The position numbers were made by a program, and so were the translations under genes. Below, one piece after another: positions 16,839 through 25,585 of a DNA stretch of 42,599 bases. Positions within the stretch are counted from its first letter, which is position 1, and the number at the start of each line of letters is the position of its first letter. The DNA comes from Lentisphaerota bacterium (GTDB taxonomy: Bacteria > Verrucomicrobiota > Kiritimatiellia > UBA8416 > JAUUYL01): the NCBI GenBank assembly GCA_030590485.1, contig JAUUYL010000013.1, positions 1 to 42,599 of the forward strand, given 5' to 3'. The notes beneath the pieces were generated by a model, which saw only the letters and a list, made by a program, of their open reading frames with translations, was not told the origin of the DNA and did no database searches.

Positions 16839-17462
16839 ATGAAAAATCTGCAAAAACAAAAATCTTCCTCAACTTCGGCGTTTACGCTTATTGAGCTTTT
16901 GGTTGTGACGTTGATGCTTGGTCTTGTGGCTGGCGCCATTTCGGCCTGTCTGACCGGCGGGATGAGGGCGTGGGAAAGTGTACAGAATTTCAATTCACTC
17001 GAACTGAATGTTCTGCCGCCATTGCTGTCCATTGAGCGGGAAATGAGAAACTCCATGGATTTCTATGGCATAGAGGTTGAGGGCGGTGAGCAGGGGATAC
17101 AATTCGCCGCATTGGTCCCTGTCAGCAACGACCCGGATTCGCCACTGCATATCGGGACGGTTAAATATTATTTTGAGTCCAGCAGGAAGGTACTGCTTCG
17201 CAAGGCGTGGGTGTATAAGGAAGCAGAACCTGACAGGCCGGAAATAATCATTTCCGGTCTTGGTGATATCGGTTTTGAATATTTCTACACATCGGAAGCT
17301 GATGGTGTTACGTCGGGAGTTTGGGATGAGTACAGGGAATCGGGCACGAATTACTTAAATGCCGTCAGGATCAGATTGACGTCAGGGGTTGGCCGGAGTG
17401 AGACGGAGTTGGTGCGGACTATCGTTCTGCCCGTAACACGATACGTGAAGAGTGAAACGTGA
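16839..17462 (+). CDS. gspJ: Minor pseudopilin GspJ-like
   Basis: The 207-residue protein begins MKNLQKQKSSSTS followed by A|FTLIELLVVTLML, so position -1 of the prepilin site is Ala rather than the usual Gly. The middle contains LPPLLSIEREMRNSMDF and FAALVPVSND, and a later part GDIGFEYFY, as in GspJ. ATG 16839 is two bases after the gspI stop. The last codons and stop lie inside a heptamer repeat (17444-17478), so the C-terminal YVKSET is encoded by repeat DNA. Confidence 0.85.
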   Translation: MKNLQKQKSSSTSAFTLIELLVVTLMLGLVAGAISACLTGGMRAWESVQNFNSLELNVLPPLLSIEREMRNSMDFYGIEVEGGEQGIQFAALVPVSNDPDSPLHIGTVKYYFESSRKVLLRKAWVYKEAEPDRPEIIISGLGDIGFEYFYTSEADGVTSGVWDEYRESGTNYLNAVRIRLTSGVGRSETELVRTIVLPVTRYVKSET

Positions 17463-17533
17463 AGCATGATGCGTGATCCGGCTTCGCCAAAAGGCTTCGC
17501 CGGGACAAGAACGTGATGTGTGATGTGTGATGC
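17444..17533. repeat. Degenerate heptamer repeats around the gspJ stop
   Basis: CGTGAAG, AGTGAAA, CGTGAAG, CATGATG, CGTGATC (17444-17478) run across the stop codon. Then comes a repeated GGCTTCGCC pair, then GTGATGT, GTGATGT, GTGATGC (17513-17533). Confidence 0.8.
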
Positions 17534-17560
17534 GTTTAAATCGTTTAAGGCGTTGGAGTT

Positions 17561-18277
17561 ATGAGAGTTGATGATATGAAAAAAGGAAGTGTACTGATTG
17601 TGGTCTTGTGGGCGCTTTTCTTTCTGGGGGCGCTTGCGGTTTCGATAGGCACAAAGGCTGCGGCGAGTATTCGGCTGGCAGAGCACTTAAAGGCGGCTTC
17701 AATGGTGAACCATGTTGCGAGCGCGGGAGTTGCCCGGGCGGTGGCGGCAATAAGGTCGGGTAATGAGGAGATCCTGGCTGGTTCCGGCTCAGAGTATTGG
17801 AGTCGTGATAATCCTGCGGTTGAAGGGGGCGTTTTTTCTGTTGTTTTTCTGGATATGTATGACGATCAGCAATCTGTTACCAACTATGGCGTGATATGCG
17901 AGTCGTCGAGGACCAATATCAATAATATGACTCAAGTCAGGGGGCTTTTGCAGAATATGGCAGATAGAGCGTCGGCGGAGGGGCTAGTGGAAAATGTCAG
18001 GCAGTACAGGTTGGCCAAGAAAGCATTGACAAAAGGCCGTTCAAACGGCAAATTTGAGTCTATTTACGAAATTTTACTTGTGGATGGAATGAACGACGAA
18101 CTGTTTGAGGAGATGGAGCCATCTGTAACGGTTTTTGATTGCGATTGTTTCAGCGGTATTTCAAGGGCCAGGATTTTTTCTGGTTCCGGCGATGATGATG
18201 CGTTTGTTATAGCAGAGGGTCAGATAGAATTTGTGTTTAACAGGAAAAAAGACAAGATAGTTTACTGGAAGCAGTAG
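17561..18277 (+). CDS. gspK: Minor pseudopilin GspK-like
   Basis: The 238-residue protein has the start KK|GSVLIVVLWALFFLGALAV of GspK, which lacks the +5 Glu as usual for this tip pseudopilin. A later stretch GKFESIYEILLVDGMNDELFE corresponds to the GspK helical (SAM-like) domain, and DCDCFSGISRARI to the following strands. It is shorter than typical GspK (about 300-330). TTGGAG precedes ATG 17561; ATG 17576 is an alternative. It would cap the pseudopilus together with GspI and GspJ. Confidence 0.85.
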   Translation: MRVDDMKKGSVLIVVLWALFFLGALAVSIGTKAAASIRLAEHLKAASMVNHVASAGVARAVAAIRSGNEEILAGSGSEYWSRDNPAVEGGVFSVVFLDMYDDQQSVTNYGVICESSRTNINNMTQVRGLLQNMADRASAEGLVENVRQYRLAKKALTKGRSNGKFESIYEILLVDGMNDELFEEMEPSVTVFDCDCFSGISRARIFSGSGDDDAFVIAEGQIEFVFNRKKDKIVYWKQ

Positions 18278-18278
18278 T

Positions 18279-19733
18279 ATGGCGAAAAAGTTAATTTCAG
18301 GAGAGTTCTCCACGGTATTTGTCGAGACGGGTAGTAACTGGTTCAAGATCATTGAAGCTGAACAGTCCGCCAAGGGTCTTCGTGTGTCCAGGGTGCATCT
18401 GGAAAAATTTGAAGATATAGGTCGAGGTTTGTCTCAGTCTATAGCTGCAGCTTTTAAAAAGAAGAAATTCTCAAAAACACCCGTTGTTTCCTGCATCCCC
18501 AGGCAGATGGTCAACATTCGAATGTTGGAGCTGCCTTCTACCGATACGGATGAAATCGTAGATATGGTTGGCTTTCAGGCTGGCAAGCAAACGCCGTATT
18601 CTAAAGATGAGATTGCTTTTGATTATAAGATGCTGGCGAGCGCGAGGGATGGCTATACCAGAGTCCTGTTGGCAATCGTTCAAAGAAGTGTGCTTAGACA
18701 GAGATTCAGCATTCTTGAGGAGGCCGGTCTCGAAATAGCGAGAATGTCCGTCAGTTCCGAAGGTGTTCTTAGCTGGTATGAGCAATCGGTAAAGAGTGAG
18801 CAGACGGCACCCGGTGCAACGGTGCTGCTGGATATTGATTCGACCTATTCGGATTTTATGGTTATCTCAAGAGGCGTGCCCGTGTTTACTAGAAGTATTC
18901 TGATCGGCGCAGATCAGTTGACGGGGAATTTTGATGTTGCTAAGGATGAGTTTCTTCAGGAAATTAACAGGTCAATGGACGCCTGTCGTGGCGAATCGTC
19001 AGAATTGGAGATAGGCAGCATGGTTCTTAGCGGTGCGGCACCTCAAATCGCCGGATTGAGTGAGCATCTGGCTGGTCAGCTTGGCTTTTCAGTAAAGAAC
19101 AGAGATTGTCTGCATGATGTATCGAAGATGCCTGCGCAGCCGGTAATGAGTGAGTATCCTACTGTGTCGTTGACATCGCTCATGGGTATGGCATCCGCGC
19201 CTGATCAATTGGAATTCAATATGATTCCAGACTCAGTAAAACTCCGTAAGGAGCTCGTGGAGAAGGCTCAAAACCTGACGTCTTTCGGGATATTGGTGAT
19301 GACTCTGATGATTTGCGCTTCCACGCTCATCGTTGCGAAACTTTTCTATAAGGAGGCGAGACTAAAGACGCTTAAACATTTGGTTGGCAAGACTGACTCG
19401 CATGCCAGTGAAGTTGATAGGCAGGAGGCGATTATAGATGTGGTCGATAAGCGCAGTGATCCTACATTTGCAGTCATCAATATCCTTTCCGAGGTTCATG
19501 TCTGCGTGCCGGACGGCACGGTGCTTGAGGAGATAGAGGTTAAAACCGGAGACGCTACAGTCCGTCTGCGGGGATCCGCTCTGGCACGGGCTGATGTCCG
19601 GACTTTAGTTGCTCATCTGGAGCGGTCTAAGCTGTTTATAAATGCCAAGAGCGAATCCGAATCGAGGGATCCAAAGACACGCAGGGTTGTATTTGATGTA
19701 GTCTGCCTGCTGGAGAAAAAACCTGATGCTTGA
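18279..19733 (+). CDS. gspL: GspL-type protein (PilM actin-like domain joined to PilN-like part)
   Basis: The 484-residue bitopic protein has an N-terminal actin-like domain of the PilM/GspL type (residues ~10-320, with VVSCIPRQMVNIRMLELPS, TVLLDIDSTYSDFMVISRG and LSGAAPQIAGL). One membrane helix follows near 332-356, and a periplasmic PilN-like domain lies at 370-484 (SEVHVCVPDGTVLEEIEV). It starts one base after gspK and overlaps the next gene by eight bases. Together with GspF and GspM it forms the platform that couples GspE to the pseudopilus. Confidence 0.88.
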   Translation: MAKKLISGEFSTVFVETGSNWFKIIEAEQSAKGLRVSRVHLEKFEDIGRGLSQSIAAAFKKKKFSKTPVVSCIPRQMVNIRMLELPSTDTDEIVDMVGFQAGKQTPYSKDEIAFDYKMLASARDGYTRVLLAIVQRSVLRQRFSILEEAGLEIARMSVSSEGVLSWYEQSVKSEQTAPGATVLLDIDSTYSDFMVISRGVPVFTRSILIGADQLTGNFDVAKDEFLQEINRSMDACRGESSELEIGSMVLSGAAPQIAGLSEHLAGQLGFSVKNRDCLHDVSKMPAQPVMSEYPTVSLTSLMGMASAPDQLEFNMIPDSVKLRKELVEKAQNLTSFGILVMTLMICASTLIVAKLFYKEARLKTLKHLVGKTDSHASEVDRQEAIIDVVDKRSDPTFAVINILSEVHVCVPDGTVLEEIEVKTGDATVRLRGSALARADVRTLVAHLERSKLFINAKSESESRDPKTRRVVFDVVCLLEKKPDA

Positions 19734-20328
19734 TAAATTAAAAAATCTGGGGACAAAGGAGAAGTTTTTTATAGGCGTTATTGTGGCAATGATATTGTTG
19801 CCTGTTATAGGTTCTTTTGTGATAGCTCCCGCTTTAAAGCGCTATGAAGTATTGGACGCGGCAATACTGGAAGCATCTGCCGTACTCGAGGAGAATAGGA
19901 CCCGAATCGGAAGAAAGCAGAGCACCCAGCAGCAGTATGACGCTATACGCGGCCGATTGGCGAAGGCGACATTGGCGACTGAGGATATAGCCACCATGAA
20001 GGGGAGTATAGACGAACTGGCAGAGCTGTCGAACTTGACCTACGCGAAAATGTCACATCAGGAACCTGCACCGCTAAGTGAATTCTGTGATGAGTATGTA
20101 GTGGATGTCGGCAATTTCCGGACTGACATGAAGAGTCTCTTGACGTTTGTGAGGGAATTACATTCTACGCCAGGAATGATGAGGGTTGTCGGTTTGAGCA
20201 TCAAACCGGTTAAAGGCGAGAACAGGGTTACCGGTTCCATAACCATATCGAAAGTTATGATTGCCGATCCTGAGCGCAAGACCGAGAATGAGCCGGGAGA
20301 TGCTGTTGTAGCTGAAGGCGAAAAGTAG
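19726..20328 (+). CDS. PilO/GspM-like inner-membrane platform protein
   Basis: The 200-residue protein has a short cytoplasmic start, a membrane helix (residues ~14-35, FFIGVIVAMILLPVIGSFVI), a coiled-coil stretch (36-90) and a small periplasmic alpha/beta domain, the layout of PilO and GspM. Identification relies on this layout and on its position after the GspL-type gene, with an eight-base overlap. The last ~25 residues are charged and probably disordered. Confidence 0.75.
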   Translation: MLDKLKNLGTKEKFFIGVIVAMILLPVIGSFVIAPALKRYEVLDAAILEASAVLEENRTRIGRKQSTQQQYDAIRGRLAKATLATEDIATMKGSIDELAELSNLTYAKMSHQEPAPLSEFCDEYVVDVGNFRTDMKSLLTFVRELHSTPGMMRVVGLSIKPVKGENRVTGSITISKVMIADPERKTENEPGDAVVAEGEK

Positions 20329-20329
20329 A

Positions 20330-21730
20330 ATGAGTACAGATGACATCCCTGATGTAGCACCGGAGTACGCACCCAGCAATGAAACTGACTGGGAATCGGT
20401 GGGGCGGGCGTTACCGGAGACTCTTGATCCTGTAATGACAAAGGCCTTGATTCAGAGGTATATCGAGACAGAACGACACAGGAACAGGCGTGTTCTTCTA
20501 TGGATAAGCGGTATATTTCTCTTTGTGGTGCTTCTGATACTTGTAATGTTTATTTCGATAGGTGTGGTTGTTCTCAAGAAGTCCGTTTCCGCCGCCGATA
20601 CGGCCGAAAAGATGACCCTTCAAACGTCAGCCTATGCTGCGGAAGTAGTGGGTATGTCTAATAAACTGGGCCTCCTTGAACGGAACACTGAGGGCATTAA
20701 GAGTTTAGTGGATGAAAAGGAGATGCTGGCAAAAAAGAAACAAAAGATTCTCCAATCTGACCTGAAGCGTTTCAGTGCGTGGGTTTCTAAAAAGAATAAG
20801 AGTGAGAAGGACGCCATTATATTGATGGAGGGGAAAATCAAGGAGCTCGAAGCAACCTCCGCCATTCGGCAAAAAGAGCTTGAGCAGATCAGAGTGAAGT
20901 ACGCCGCAGTTATGGAGGTTGCAGCAGGAATGGGCGCTCAGGCCTTTACGATGGCGTCAGTTGCATCGGAGAAAGACGAGCCGGATGACGTTGTTACTAC
21001 TGTTTTGAGTGAAAAGGATACTGCGTCTGACGGCGCCACGGTTGCGTCTGCCAGTACATCGCAGGGCAAGACTGCCAGGTTGTCTGCCGGAGCTGTATCT
21101 GTAGTGTCGTTCCCCGACGGGGACAGGTACAGGGGGTCGTTCAAGGGCGGACTGTTTCATGGATGGGGGGTATATACTTATGCCAGTGGAGACAGGTACG
21201 AGGGGGATTTTGAAAGCGATATGAAAAGCGGAAGCGGAACTTTGTTTTTTGCGAATGGCGATAAGTATGTCGGGAGATTTAAGAACGACATGCAGAACGG
21301 ACAAGGTACGTTCTATATCAGCGACGGGGAACGTTATGTAGGTGCGTTTGTGAACAGCAGGATGACAGGGAAGGGGACTCGCTTTTATAATTCGGGAAAT
21401 AAATATGAGGGCGATTTCAGAAACGATTTACGGCATGGCAATGGAATTTTAACGTTTCAAAACGGCGATATATACAAGGGCGAATTGCGTGACGACAAGA
21501 GAACTGGGAAGGGTACGTATATCTTTACTGATGGAGCCAGATATATCGGCGACTTCGATGATGGCCGGAGACATGGCCGGGGACGATATATTTATTCTGG
21601 CGGCGAAGAATTCATTGGCGAGTTCCGGGACGGAAAAAGAGAGGGTGTAGGCCTTTGTATTTATCCTAACGGTCAGCAGCTCAATGGGTTATGGAAAAAC
21701 GATGAGTTTGTTCGCGTAATAGAGAAGTAG
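20330..21730 (+). CDS. Membrane-anchored MORN-repeat protein in secretion operon
   Basis: The 466-residue protein has an acidic cytoplasmic N-terminus, a transmembrane helix (residues ~53-77), a charged coiled coil (~90-205), a low-complexity linker, and eight tandem 23-residue MORN repeats plus part of a ninth (~262-460). Each repeat follows the pattern (D/E)xYxGxF, then GxGTxxxxxG. MORN repeats form elongated beta-hairpin rods that bind lipid or protein. The gene starts one base after the GspM-like stop, so it is probably part of the secretion operon and stands where GspC or PilP might be expected. With the single membrane helix, the repeats should be periplasmic; that orientation is inferred. 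Confidence 0.88.
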   Translation: MSTDDIPDVAPEYAPSNETDWESVGRALPETLDPVMTKALIQRYIETERHRNRRVLLWISGIFLFVVLLILVMFISIGVVVLKKSVSAADTAEKMTLQTSAYAAEVVGMSNKLGLLERNTEGIKSLVDEKEMLAKKKQKILQSDLKRFSAWVSKKNKSEKDAIILMEGKIKELEATSAIRQKELEQIRVKYAAVMEVAAGMGAQAFTMASVASEKDEPDDVVTTVLSEKDTASDGATVASASTSQGKTARLSAGAVSVVSFPDGDRYRGSFKGGLFHGWGVYTYASGDRYEGDFESDMKSGSGTLFFANGDKYVGRFKNDMQNGQGTFYISDGERYVGAFVNSRMTGKGTRFYNSGNKYEGDFRNDLRHGNGILTFQNGDIYKGELRDDKRTGKGTYIFTDGARYIGDFDDGRRHGRGRYIYSGGEEFIGEFRDGKREGVGLCIYPNGQQLNGLWKNDEFVRVIEK

Positions 21731-21813
21731 CCCTTTTCGCCAATAAAACCCAGAATTACCTTGACGAAATCACCATTTTTCGAGATAATCACTCCATAAA
21801 TAGGAGATGTTTC

Positions 21814-23895
21814 ATGGTATGTCGTGGTTTCAAGTATAGCCTTATTCTGGTGTTGCTGGCAGGAATGTTCAGCCTGTCAGTTCAGGCCGCCGCCACTCTG
21901 CCTTTCAATGAGACGTTCGAGGATATTAACAGTTCTGATGGTGTATCAGGACTTAATGGATGGCTTGCAACTACTGCGGTTGTTGCCACAAATGCTACAG
22001 CGTTCGCTGGCACCAACTCTGCATATATTCCCGATACCGAATCGCTGACGAATGAAGCTACGGTGGCAGTGGATCAGAATGTATGGATTGAAGTTTATGC
22101 GAAGGTGACCTTGGAGGGTGTCGGTGTTTCGGGTCTGGTTCCGGCGTCGGATGTGGTTGCACAATTTTACTTCAATTCCGATGGTTACCCTGTAGTGCTT
22201 AATGGATCAACGACTAATTGGGTGATTTTGAGTCAGACCATGGCTGGTAATGCCTTTACTAATGTTGTCGTGGAAGGTGATTGGGTTCGGCTTTCAGTTT
22301 TCATGAACTACACGGATGAAACCTGGGCGCTGTTTGTTGACGGCGAGATGCTCGATGACGATATAGAATTCAATAAATCAACCAACAAGTATCAGGGGTT
22401 TGTCGTTGAAAACGAGACCTATATTGATAATTTCTGGATGAATACAGAACGTCCGGACGGTGACACTTCTAATTCGCTACCGCGTCTGCTTAGTGATACT
22501 GATGGGGATGGTATGGGCGATGCCTTCGAGTTGGATTATTGGGGCAATGTGACGTATGAGACAGGTACTGGTGATGCCGATGATGACGGACGCTCCAATG
22601 CTGAAGAATATAATATCACTCCGGATAGCAGCGATCCAACGAGTGCAGATAATTCGGATCAGTCAATCCCCTATAGGGAAGACTTTGAAAATGCCACGCT
22701 TGGCAGTAGTTATACGAATAGCAGCGGTTGGCATGCTATAGCGAACACCGGAATCATGAAAGTCGTGTCGGATACTTTCGAACTCCAGCAGGCCATGTCG
22801 CTGAGTAATGGCTTCATGAGTGTAGGGCTTTCGGGTACCAATGGAACGAATGTATGGATACAGATTTATATGAAACCTGTGGTACCGGAAAATGCCGCGG
22901 TGCCAGTTATAGGAGCCGCAGCAGTTGCAACGTTTTATGTTGCGAGTGGAGGTGTTCTCAGGGCTTCATCTGGTGGCGTTTTCTCGAACTGCGCGGAAAA
23001 TATACCGGCGGATACGTGGCTTGGGTTTGTCACTCATCTTGATTATACCACCGAGACTTGGGATCTTTATGTCGCAACCAACGGTGTTTTTGGTGAGAAT
23101 TTGGTTCGGGCTAACGATACGCCATTGGATTTTAGTAAGAGTTCATCACATCTGACAAACGTGATTATTGAGCTTTTTGCGGATGAGACCATGTATGTTG
23201 ATGTTCTGGCCGTCTCGCTCGCTCATACAAATATTGTTCCGGCATATTCCAATGTCGTTGCCTATGACAGGCTTGTGGGTGAGGCCAGAACCGCGTCAAT
23301 GCCACCATACACTTTTGCCTCCAATACTGTGGCCAGCACGCCAGCTGGTGATCTTGGTGAATACCTGTTGTGGGGGATGACCACCAATGATGAGTTGGTT
23401 GTCACTGTACCTACAAACATTCCGCAGGCAAGTCTGTATACTGTTGCTAATCAGGATGGAACAAATTATTGGCAGGGTGATGGCGCAGCTCCGGCGGCGA
23501 CCAATATATTCATAAACAAGGCCACAGCTTTGACGATGATGAAGAAATCCGGTCGCGATGAAGTTGTCTTTTATCCTTACAGTAATTATGTCGCTGAGGT
23601 TGGGAGTGTTGTCATTCTGGGGAATGCGGGCGTTTCAAATGGATGGAGTTACACAGGAACACCGTTTACTAATGATCGTGTGGTTAATCATGCATCGAAT
23701 GGGCTTATGCTTACCAATTTGGCAACGGCTGGCGACAGGATTTATCTCAGGGAATCAATAAGGCTTGTATTCACGTCAGACAAAAAGTGGCTGTACGGAA
23801 GGGGCGAGTCTAGTCACGTCATTGGTAAAGACGAGAAGTTCTGGTATTATAATCTGTCGGCCACGAGTTTTACTTGGACAGCTACAGGACCGTAG
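21814..23895 (+). CDS. Secreted protein with two LamG-like domains and calcium-binding linker
   Basis: The 693-residue protein has a clear signal peptide (YSLILVLLAGMFSLSVQA). Two related beta-sandwich domains (residues ~33-215 and ~288-470) both begin with (N/R)E(T/D)FE and contain VWI(E/Q)(V/I)Y.K, VAxFY and YT(D/T)ETW; they resemble LamG/concanavalin-type modules. Between them lie calcium-binding stretches DTDGDGMGDAFE (from residue 228) and DADDDGRSNAEEY. The C-terminal part is a further beta-rich region. AGGAG upstream of ATG 21814 is a good ribosome binding site. No sorting signal is seen at the C-terminus. It begins a group of three secreted proteins after the secretion operon. Confidence 0.85.
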   Translation: MVCRGFKYSLILVLLAGMFSLSVQAAATLPFNETFEDINSSDGVSGLNGWLATTAVVATNATAFAGTNSAYIPDTESLTNEATVAVDQNVWIEVYAKVTLEGVGVSGLVPASDVVAQFYFNSDGYPVVLNGSTTNWVILSQTMAGNAFTNVVVEGDWVRLSVFMNYTDETWALFVDGEMLDDDIEFNKSTNKYQGFVVENETYIDNFWMNTERPDGDTSNSLPRLLSDTDGDGMGDAFELDYWGNVTYETGTGDADDDGRSNAEEYNITPDSSDPTSADNSDQSIPYREDFENATLGSSYTNSSGWHAIANTGIMKVVSDTFELQQAMSLSNGFMSVGLSGTNGTNVWIQIYMKPVVPENAAVPVIGAAAVATFYVASGGVLRASSGGVFSNCAENIPADTWLGFVTHLDYTTETWDLYVATNGVFGENLVRANDTPLDFSKSSSHLTNVIIELFADETMYVDVLAVSLAHTNIVPAYSNVVAYDRLVGEARTASMPPYTFASNTVASTPAGDLGEYLLWGMTTNDELVVTVPTNIPQASLYTVANQDGTNYWQGDGAAPAATNIFINKATALTMMKKSGRDEVVFYPYSNYVAEVGSVVILGNAGVSNGWSYTGTPFTNDRVVNHASNGLMLTNLATAGDRIYLRESIRLVFTSDKKWLYGRGESSHVIGKDEKFWYYNLSATSFTWTATGP

Positions 23896-23897
23896 AT

Positions 23898-24887
23898 ATG
23901 AGAAAAATTAAAACTACATATATATTACTGACTTGTCTAGGGCTGTTAACTGCATCCCTTGGATTTAGTGCGGATGTTGATGTTATCGCCGCTGGCTTAA
24001 AGGGCACTGATGCAGAGAATGCTAGTTTTTCTTTTACGCCCGAGGGCTATATCACGATAATGTTTGGAGCAACTGGCGCGTTTCCAGCGCGTACGGCTGG
24101 GACAGTGCTGGCTGACGGCGGTGTGTTCTCAGGCGACTATACGGCCGCAGGAATTCATAAGGTTGGGTTCAGGATACGAAGCGAGTTACAGGTTGATGGC
24201 CCTGTTGTTGCGAGTGTTGTTTTTAAGAGCGGAAGTGGCAGAATCTGGATCAACAGGAATGTTGAGGTGTCGAATCAGGCCGGACTTTGGGTTGCCAATA
24301 ATATTGAGTTTACCAGGGCCGCAGGATGGGAACGTGATGGGCCAGGCAATCCTGATGTTCTTTGGGACATAGATATAAAAGATGTCGTAAATATAGGGAT
24401 ACGGTTGGCTCAGGTAGGAAGCCAGGCGCAATCCTACAGCATCGGCACGTTTGTCTTGCTCGACAGTAGCGGTACGGTTGTTGGGGCGGCTGGGCTTATG
24501 CCGTCCAGGGTGATGGACTTTTTTGCCACTGTCTATGGAATTTCAGATATCAATGATATTACCGATGAATTGAAAGACAAGGATAGCGATAGCGATGGGA
24601 TGAGCGACTGGTTAGAACTTATGGCTGGAACTGACCCTGAGGATAGCAACTCTATATTTGTCGCGAAAATAGTGGATTACGCGGCTGATGGAATTACGGT
24701 CAGCTGGCCTTGCGTGTCGGATGGTGTGTATAAGATCATGAGGCGAGAGGGGTTTGGTTCTGACTTTGGAGTGATAACGCTAGGCCTTGAACCTACACTT
24801 TCGGATATTGCTAATGGCAAAATGGAGCATAAAGACAGTTTTGCCCCAGGCCGTGGGCCATACATGTATAAGATTGTTAAGCAGTAG
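23898..24887 (+). CDS. Secreted protein with thrombospondin-type calcium-binding motif
   Basis: The 329-residue protein has a signal peptide (TTYILLTCLGLLTASLGFSA), a beta-rich body with many Gly and Val residues, and DKDSDSDGMSDWLELMAGTD near residue 228, a thrombospondin type 3-like calcium-binding stretch common in PVC surface proteins. A final beta domain (ITVSWPCVSDGVYKI) follows. ATG 23898 is two bases after the previous stop; an in-frame ATG at 23874 lies inside the previous gene and adds nothing. The function is unknown; it is probably co-transcribed with its neighbours. Confidence 0.8.
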   Translation: MRKIKTTYILLTCLGLLTASLGFSADVDVIAAGLKGTDAENASFSFTPEGYITIMFGATGAFPARTAGTVLADGGVFSGDYTAAGIHKVGFRIRSELQVDGPVVASVVFKSGSGRIWINRNVEVSNQAGLWVANNIEFTRAAGWERDGPGNPDVLWDIDIKDVVNIGIRLAQVGSQAQSYSIGTFVLLDSSGTVVGAAGLMPSRVMDFFATVYGISDINDITDELKDKDSDSDGMSDWLELMAGTDPEDSNSIFVAKIVDYAADGITVSWPCVSDGVYKIMRREGFGSDFGVITLGLEPTLSDIANGKMEHKDSFAPGRGPYMYKIVKQ

Positions 24888-24889
24888 TT

Positions 24890-25585
24890 ATGAATATTTT
24901 GAAAAGGAAAATATCACTGTTGGCCGTTGTTGCAGTATGCCTGCTGATAGGCACTGTTTTTTGTGATGCTACGGTGTATCTTGAGACATGGGATAGTGGT
25001 ACTTCCGGTTGGCAGATCAAGTCCGAGTTTGAGGGGGCTGCAGAAGGAACTCTAGCCAATTCGAGTGGATATCTCTCTATAAGCGCTTCGCCTGGATCGG
25101 CTGTTTTAACGGATATTATATTCGCTGACAGTAGTGCGGACGGCTCACTCATCGAGACGCATTTTTCTACTCAGGCGATATTCTTTACTTTTTATTCTAA
25201 TATGGATCCGACGTATCTTTATGCTTATGTTAAGGGTACGAATGTTTCTGGTGGTGATATTCTTTGGCTGAACGAATTATCATCGACCGCGGGATCAAAG
25301 TATGTTCAGTTGGGGTATGACAGCGGCAACGGCTGGGAAAATATGCTCGCTGCGTCAACTTTGGCGGATTGGACGGAGACACTGACTAAGTTTGATGAGG
25401 TTGGTATTGCAATCTGGTACCCCGGTGATGCCGGTCAGGAGTACGGAATAGACAATTTCACCATTGATGCAATGATTCCTGAACCGGAGACCTGGCTGAT
25501 GCTTGGGTTCGCGCTTCTATCTATTACGATTACTTTCCGACAGCAAATCAATGAAGCCGTGGTTAAAGTTCGGTCGGATACTTGA
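24890..25585 (+). CDS. PEP-CTERM protein
   Basis: The 231-residue protein has a signal peptide (ISLLAVVAVCLLIGTVFC) and a beta-sandwich body (VYLETWDSGTSGWQI, with a later GIDNFTIDA). The C-terminal sorting signal is a PEP motif at 197-199 (PEPETWLML), a hydrophobic segment (GFALLSITITF) and an Arg. PEP-CTERM proteins are processed by exosortase in the inner membrane; no exosortase gene is in this window. The tail after the Arg is about 15 residues longer than usual, and its last 23 bp overlap the end of the convergent parvulin gene, so read-through extension of the 3' end is possible. Confidence 0.85.
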   Translation: MNILKRKISLLAVVAVCLLIGTVFCDATVYLETWDSGTSGWQIKSEFEGAAEGTLANSSGYLSISASPGSAVLTDIIFADSSADGSLIETHFSTQAIFFTFYSNMDPTYLYAYVKGTNVSGGDILWLNELSSTAGSKYVQLGYDSGNGWENMLAASTLADWTETLTKFDEVGIAIWYPGDAGQEYGIDNFTIDAMIPEPETWLMLGFALLSITITFRQQINEAVVKVRSDT

